Source: Accumulibacter sp. (lineage in GTDB: Bacteria > Pseudomonadota > Gammaproteobacteria > Burkholderiales > Rhodocyclaceae). From it: DNA of 33,541 bases. Under the pieces are notes generated by a model. It made no database searches. It had not been told where the DNA came from and worked only from the letters and a program-made list of their open reading frames with translations. Below are positions 29,516 through 33,541 of this stretch, piece by piece. The stretch spans positions 1 through 33,541 of the forward strand of contig JAISAZ010000052.1 in assembly GCA_031266435.1 (NCBI GenBank), read 5' to 3'. The position numbers and the translations under genes were made by a program. How positions within the stretch are numbered: the stretch's first letter is position 1; every line of letters begins with the position of its first letter.

Positions 29516-29589
29516 CCCCCTCGCGTTCATTTTTTTATATGATTCAGCTTTTGCCGCCCGTGCGTCTCTGACGCAGGGGCGTTTCGGTG

Positions 29590-30876
29590 ATGGATGGAAC
29601 CATGATTTTCAGAAAACCCGGTAGCGAAAGCACGCGAATTTCCCCCTCCCTCGGCTTCCCGGCAACTTTCGGAAAGGCTTTGTGCTGCGCTTTGCTCGGC
29701 GTTCTTCTGACGGGGTGCCCGTCGATCCCCGAAGCGCCGCCGCCGCGTGAGGTCGGCGTGCCGTCTTCTACACCTTCCGTGCCTTCCGCGACGACGCAAT
29801 CGCCCCCGATCCAGCCGGCGGACTGGGCCGATCTGCCCGACTGGGCCGACGACGACATGGGTGGGGTTTTATCCGCGTTCCGGCATTCCTGCCGCGCGCT
29901 GTCGAGGCGCACGTACTGGCCCTTGTGGCGGACGGCGTGCGAAGACGCCGAGCGCCTGACGCCGAACGATGGCGCGCGCCTTCGCGGCTTCTTCGAGTCA
30001 CACCTGCGCCCCTACCTCTTGACGAATCCCGACGCTTCTACGCAGGGCCGCGTCACAGGGTATTACGAACCCCTGTTGCGCGGCGCGCGCGAACGCTCGG
30101 AGGTCTATGCGCATCCGCTTCACGGCGCGCCGCCCGATCTGTTGACGATCGACCTCTCGGAGGTCGCGCCCGACCTGAAAAACCGGCGCCTGCGCGGGCG
30201 CCTCGTGGGAAGGCGGGTCCTTCCCTACTTTTCCCGCGCCGACATCGTCGCGCGCGAAGCAGCGTACTCGGAGTACGCCCTGTTCTGGGTCGACGACGCC
30301 GTCGAACTCTTTTTTCTCCAGATTCAGGGGTCGGGGCGGATCCGGCTCCCCGACGGGACCGTCGTCCGCGTCGGTTACGCCGACCAGAACGGGCACCCTT
30401 TCCGGTCGATCGGGAACGTTTTGCTGAAAAAAGGCGAGATCGGCGCGCACCAGCTTTCGATGCAGGGAATCCAGGCGTGGGCGCGCGCGCACCCCGACGA
30501 ACTCGACGAGGTCTTGAACGCCAATCCGAGTTATGTGTTTTTTCGTGAGCTTACAGGTCGCGTTCGGGAAGACGAAGGCCCCTTGGGCGCGCTCGGCGTG
30601 CCGCTGACGCCGGGGCGCAGCATCGCGGTCGATTCAAGGATGCCGATCCTCCTCGGCGCGCCGGTCTTTCTTTCGACGACCTACCCGAATTCGCCGGAAC
30701 CCTTGCGGCGCCTCGTCCTGGCGCAGGACACCGGCGGCGCGATCCGAGGCGTCGTTCGCGCCGATTTTTTCTGGGGCTTCGGTGCCGACGCGGGGCAGCA
30801 GGCGGGCAAGATGAAGCAGACGGGGCGGATGTGGGTGCTTTTGCCGCCCGCGCTCGCGGCGCTGTGGCTGAAATGA
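29590..30876 (+). CDS. mltA: Membrane-bound lytic murein transglycosylase A
   Basis: MltA cleaves the glycan backbone of peptidoglycan at the outer membrane, giving 1,6-anhydro-muropeptides, the substrate of AmpD once recycled. The protein of about 428 residues has a lipoprotein signal with lipobox LLTGC (Cys near 43), a Pro/Ser linker, the MltA domain (GRVTGYYEPLLRGARER, LFFLQIQGSGRIRLPDG, GYADQNGHPFRSIG) and the C-terminal 3D domain with catalytic Asp in AQDTGGAIRGVVRADFFWG. Starts at 29587 (GTG), 29590 (ATG) and 29602 (ATG) are all possible; the last gives a shorter signal. Its stop overlaps the next ATG (ATGA). Confidence 0.94.
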   Translation: MDGTMIFRKPGSESTRISPSLGFPATFGKALCCALLGVLLTGCPSIPEAPPPREVGVPSSTPSVPSATTQSPPIQPADWADLPDWADDDMGGVLSAFRHSCRALSRRTYWPLWRTACEDAERLTPNDGARLRGFFESHLRPYLLTNPDASTQGRVTGYYEPLLRGARERSEVYAHPLHGAPPDLLTIDLSEVAPDLKNRRLRGRLVGRRVLPYFSRADIVAREAAYSEYALFWVDDAVELFFLQIQGSGRIRLPDGTVVRVGYADQNGHPFRSIGNVLLKKGEIGAHQLSMQGIQAWARAHPDELDEVLNANPSYVFFRELTGRVREDEGPLGALGVPLTPGRSIAVDSRMPILLGAPVFLSTTYPNSPEPLRRLVLAQDTGGAIRGVVRADFFWGFGADAGQQAGKMKQTGRMWVLLPPALAALWLK

Positions 30877-31256
30877 AGCGGCGCGGCGCGGCGGACTTTC
30901 TCGTCGTCTGCCTGTGCGCCGAATGGTGCAAGTCGTGCCGGGAGTTTCAATCCGACTTCGACGCGCTGTCCTCGGATTTCGCCGGGGCGGATTTTCGCTG
31001 GGTCGATATTGAAGAGAACGCCGACGCAATGGGAGAACTCGACATCGTCGACTTTCCCACGCTGCTGGTTTTTCGCGGGGAGCACGTTCTTTTCTTCGGG
31101 CCGATGACGCCGCATTCTGAGCGCCTCCGCCGCCTGCTCGAAGTCTTCGCCGCGCAGACGGTTTCCGAGTCGCGCGACTACGCGATCTCCTCCCCCGACC
31201 GCGCCGCGTGGCAGACGAACGGTGATCTCGCGGCCTTTCAGAAGACAGAGAACTGA
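30873..31256 (+). CDS. Thioredoxin-fold protein with WCKSC motif
   Basis: The 127-residue protein has a thioredoxin-like strand and active site LCAEWCKSCREF (Cys19 and Cys22), followed by FRWVDIEENADAMGELDIVDFPTLLVFRGEHVLFFG with the cis-proline. There is no signal peptide, so it should be cytoplasmic. It is coupled to mltA by an ATGA overlap. The last residues (QKTEN) come from the start of a family A repeat. The role is unknown; a redox or chaperone function tied to envelope enzymes is only a guess from context. Confidence 0.8.
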   Translation: MKRRGAADFLVVCLCAEWCKSCREFQSDFDALSSDFAGADFRWVDIEENADAMGELDIVDFPTLLVFRGEHVLFFGPMTPHSERLRRLLEVFAAQTVSESRDYAISSPDRAAWQTNGDLAAFQKTEN

Positions 31257-31397
31257 GGACTGAAGACAGAGCGCTCGCTGGCGCTCGCTTTGTGACCTGT
31301 GTTCAGTCGTCAGATGTCGGATGGGACGCTCCTTCTGATTACAGACAACTGACTACGGAGGCCGAAGGCCGTTCTGTCTTCTGTCTTCTGTCTTCTG
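31239..31397 (-). repeat. Family A repeat, copy 3 (inverted)
   Basis: On the minus strand the order is CAGAAGACAGAAGACAGAAG, CGGCCTTCGGCC, GTAGTCAGTTGTCTGTAATC, ACATCTGACGACTGAACACA, AGCGAGCGCCAGCGAGCGCT and CTGTCTTCAGTCCTCAG, collinear with copies 1 and 2. It overlaps the 3' end of the thioredoxin-fold gene and stops about 16 bp before the -35 box of the autotransporter promoter. Confidence 0.75.
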
Positions 31398-31412
31398 GAA
31401 ATGAAATTTCTC

Positions 31413-31440
31413 TTGCCTCGGAATTTCACCTCACTATAAT
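31413..31440 (+). promoter_or_regulatory. Sigma70 promoter of the autotransporter gene
   Basis: TTGCCT (31413-31418) and a perfect TATAAT (31435-31440) are separated by 16 nt. Transcription would start near 31447, leaving about 30 nt before the ATG at 31478, with AGGGAGG (31465-31471) as a strong ribosome binding site. Confidence 0.75.
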
Positions 31441-31477
31441 GACACTCGTAAACCATATCCGCACAGGGAGGCAAGGC

Positions 31478-33541
31478 ATGAAGCAATCGACACGCGGTAT
31501 CATTGAATCGCCGGCCCTCGCTGGCACGTTTATTGCTACACACACACACACACACACACACACAGCATTATTCTAATCGCCTAAGCCGCGCGGCGCTCGC
31601 CGTCGCGGCGCTTTTCGCAGCATCTCCGGCCTTCGGGCAACACACGATCGACCTCGACGACGTCATTAATCCTCCTCCTGGTTCTGGTAGCGTGTACGGC
31701 AACAGCAATGCCGCAGACGGTAGCGACTCTTACCTTGCACCCACGGGCAATATCCTGAATATTGCCACTAGCTCTAGTTATATTCAGACCGCCTATGGCG
31801 CTGTCGCCACTGGCGGTGGCGCTGTGACCGGCAACACCGTCAACCTGAACAGTGGCGCGGTCGATTTTGATGTCTACGGTGGCTACAGTAGCGGTAGTGG
31901 CGCTGTGACCGGCAATACCGTCAACCTGAACAGTGGTACGGTCGGCCTCAGTGTCTTCGGTGGCAGTTCCTACTCTGGGAGAGCGAACGGGAACACGGTC
32001 GAAGTTCATGGCGGGGGGGCGTCAACCGTCTATGGCGGTTTTATCTCTTCCGGCGCCGGCAACGCCGACAGTAACTCGATTACCATGACGAATGGTGGAG
32101 TGAACTCTCTCGTCGGAGCTTACGTTACCTCCGGTGATGCGACGCACAACACCGTCAGCCTGTCCGGTGGGACGGTCTCCCTCATTGTCTCCGGCGGCTA
32201 CTCCGCTAGCGGTGGCGCGACCGGCAACACCGTCAACCTGTCCGGCGGGACGGTCACCATCGCTGTCTACGGAGGTCAATCCACCAGCGGCACCGCGACG
32301 CACAACACCGTCAACCTGTCCGGCGGGACGGTCAATGCCGTCTTCGGTGGTAGTTGTACCTCCTCCTGCAGCGACATCTTCACCGCCAACACGCTGAATG
32401 TCCGGGTAGCTGGAAATAGCGTAGGCGCCCTCGCCAACTTCGAAAACCTCAACTTCACCCTCGACTCGACGGTCGCGGCGAACGACGTGATCCTGACCGT
32501 CGGCACCGCGACGCTCGGTAGCGGCGGGAATCAAAGCAAGATCGGCATCGAGATGAACGGTTCGGCGCCGCTTCTGAAGTCGGGAGACGAGGTCAAACTG
32601 ATCAGTGCGACAACATCGCTGTCCACGAACGGGATTCCCGCGCAGGCGCAAGCTCTGGCAGGTTCGACAATCAACTACAACTTCGACCTGAAACAGACCG
32701 GCAACGACCTCATCGCAAAATTCTCCCATGTCGCCGCCTCGCAACAAAGCAAATCGCTTTCTGAGGGTTATCTCTCAGGAACATCCTTCCTGAGTCAAGG
32801 CGCTGACTTCCTTCTCGGCAAGGGTCTCGCCGCCGCGCGCACTGCTGTAGCGGAAGGAAACCAGAATCGCCCCGAAGTCTTCGCCGCGCTGGGTTATGGA
32901 AAGATTCATAATCAAACAGGTTCCTCCGTCGCCGTCAAAGGCTACAACCTTGTCACCGGTCTTGCCTTCGGACGCCGCCTTGAAAATACAAACCTCACCG
33001 GCGCATTCTTCTTCGAATACGGAAACGGAGACTACAACAGCTATAACAGCTTCAGTACCGGAAAAGTCCAAGGAAGAGGAGACACCGGATACAAAGGAAT
33101 CGGCGTTCTCGCAAGAAGCGACTTCAATAATGGAGTCCACATCGAAGGAAGTCTCCGAGGAGGAAAGGTAGACAGCGACTACCGAAGCAACGAACTCGTC
33201 GACAACCAAGGCAACAGAGCACGCTACGACACCAAGACCGGATACCTTGGCGCACACATCGGCGCAGGAAAACGCTGGGAGTTGAATACTCAGGACAGTA
33301 TAGAAACCTACGCCCAAGGCATCTGGACGCGGCAAAGCGGAGAAAGCGCAAGACTCTCGACCGGAGAGCGCCTGAAGTTCCAAGAAATCGACTCCAAGCG
33401 AATCAGAATAGGAACGAGGGTCACCCACGCCATGAGTGGAACACTCAAAGCCTACGCCGGACTGGCAATAGAACGAGAATTCGGAGGCGAAGCCAAAGCG
33501 ACGACGAACGGCTACAAAATCGACGCCCCGAAGCTCAAGGG
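31478..33541 (+). CDS. Type V autotransporter adhesin, phase-variable, OFF in this sequence, 3' end outside the window
   Basis: The ATG at 31478, with a strong ribosome binding site, reads 32 codons through an (AC)n tract and stops at 31574. The large open frame follows in another phase, from about 31563 to the window end without a stop. It encodes a signal peptide (RAALAVAALFAASPAFG), then a passenger with repeats of 26-27 residues of the type GNTVNLSGGTV...VYGG (starts near 31832, 31913, 32147, 32225 and 32303). An Asn/Ser-rich stalk and a C-terminal barrel follow from about 32740 (QSKSLSEGYLSGTSFLSQGA, FAALGYGKIHNQTG, GYNLVTGLAFGRRLE). The ATG-to-frame distance is 100 nt, so gain of one AC unit or loss of two fuses the two parts. 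It could instead be a decayed gene, but the frame is otherwise intact. The barrel has lower G+C than neighbouring genes and uses AGA codons. Adhesin function is inferred from the family. Confidence 0.8.
31522..31537 (+). promoter_or_regulatory. Match to the sigma54 -24/-12 promoter consensus
   Basis: TGGCAC-N5-TTGCT with GG and GC ten bases apart is a perfect consensus match, directly before the AC tract. It lies inside the short ATG-initiated frame, and any transcript would begin inside the repeat, so its function is doubtful. Confidence 0.3.
31538..31564 (+). repeat. (AC)13.5 microsatellite in the start region of the autotransporter gene
   Basis: There are 27 uninterrupted bases of alternating A and C, coding alternately for Thr and His. 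Tracts of this length slip readily during replication. It is the only such tract in the window. Confidence 0.97.
31814..32350 (+). repeat. Degenerate tandem repeats in the passenger domain
   Basis: Copies of CAACACCGTCAACCTG occur at 31832, 31913 (one base change), 32147 (one change), 32225 and 32303, spaced 81 or 78 bp within each group. The more divergent stretch 31990-32130 holds weaker copies. They encode the beta-helix turns of the passenger. Confidence 0.8.

Noticed and set aside
31538-31564. Autotransporter taken as a plain pseudogene
   Set aside because: The only defect is at a slippage-prone dinucleotide tract, and promoter, ribosome binding site and long downstream frame are intact. 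A switch fits better, though decay or a sequencing length error remains possible.
31581-33428. Minus-strand open frames of 142, 241 and 217 codons over the autotransporter
   Set aside because: The plus-strand frame from about 31563 to the window end is longer, without stops, and has signal peptide, passenger repeats and barrel.

Overview
The window looks like a GC-rich betaproteobacterial chromosome. The main evidence is gene order and content: rplU-rpmA-obgE-proB facing ispB and a tRNA-Pro gene, a small PP0621-like protein next to pilS-pilR-ampD, trx beside rho, and a dusB-fis-purH-purD operon. A more exact placement cannot be read from sequence alone. Codon bias leaves very long open frames antisense to most genes, and I treat these as shadows.

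Layout. 1-673: a terminator of an off-window gene, then about 650 bp of repeats. 674-3684 (minus): proB, obgE, rpmA and rplU, driven by a clear sigma70 promoter at 3719-3746. 3932-5016 (plus): ispB and tRNA-Pro(CGG), followed by repeats. 5444-9999 (plus): a nitroreductase, a small zinc-ribbon membrane protein, pilS, pilR and ampD, with the last four start-stop overlapped. 10427-13708 (plus): a histone H1/AlgP-like protein, xseA and sodB. 13774-15650 (minus): rho and thioredoxin. 15821-22656 (plus): an AddB-like nuclease and an AddA-like helicase-nuclease, then crcB. 22740-23237 (minus): a DUF2569 membrane protein. 23689-24927 (plus): icd. 25072-29242 (minus): the dusB-fis-purH-purD operon. 29590-31256 (plus): mltA overlapped with a thioredoxin-fold gene. 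31478-33541 (plus): a large autotransporter that runs off the end.

Most of the window is housekeeping: proline synthesis, ribosome assembly, quinone side-chain synthesis, peptidoglycan recycling, DNA repair, the TCA cycle and purine synthesis. Three things stand out. First, the autotransporter start region holds an (AC)13.5 tract that puts the ATG and Shine-Dalgarno out of frame with the signal peptide and passenger. One gained repeat unit would restore the frame, so this looks like a phase-variable surface protein captured in the OFF state. Second, several families of short palindromic repeats are scattered between genes. One is about 166 bp with inverted ends, and repeats supply the stop codon or the tail of four genes. 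Third, a structured element of about 70-100 nt occurs directly upstream of both sodB and icd, and each copy ends in a short similar leader reading frame.
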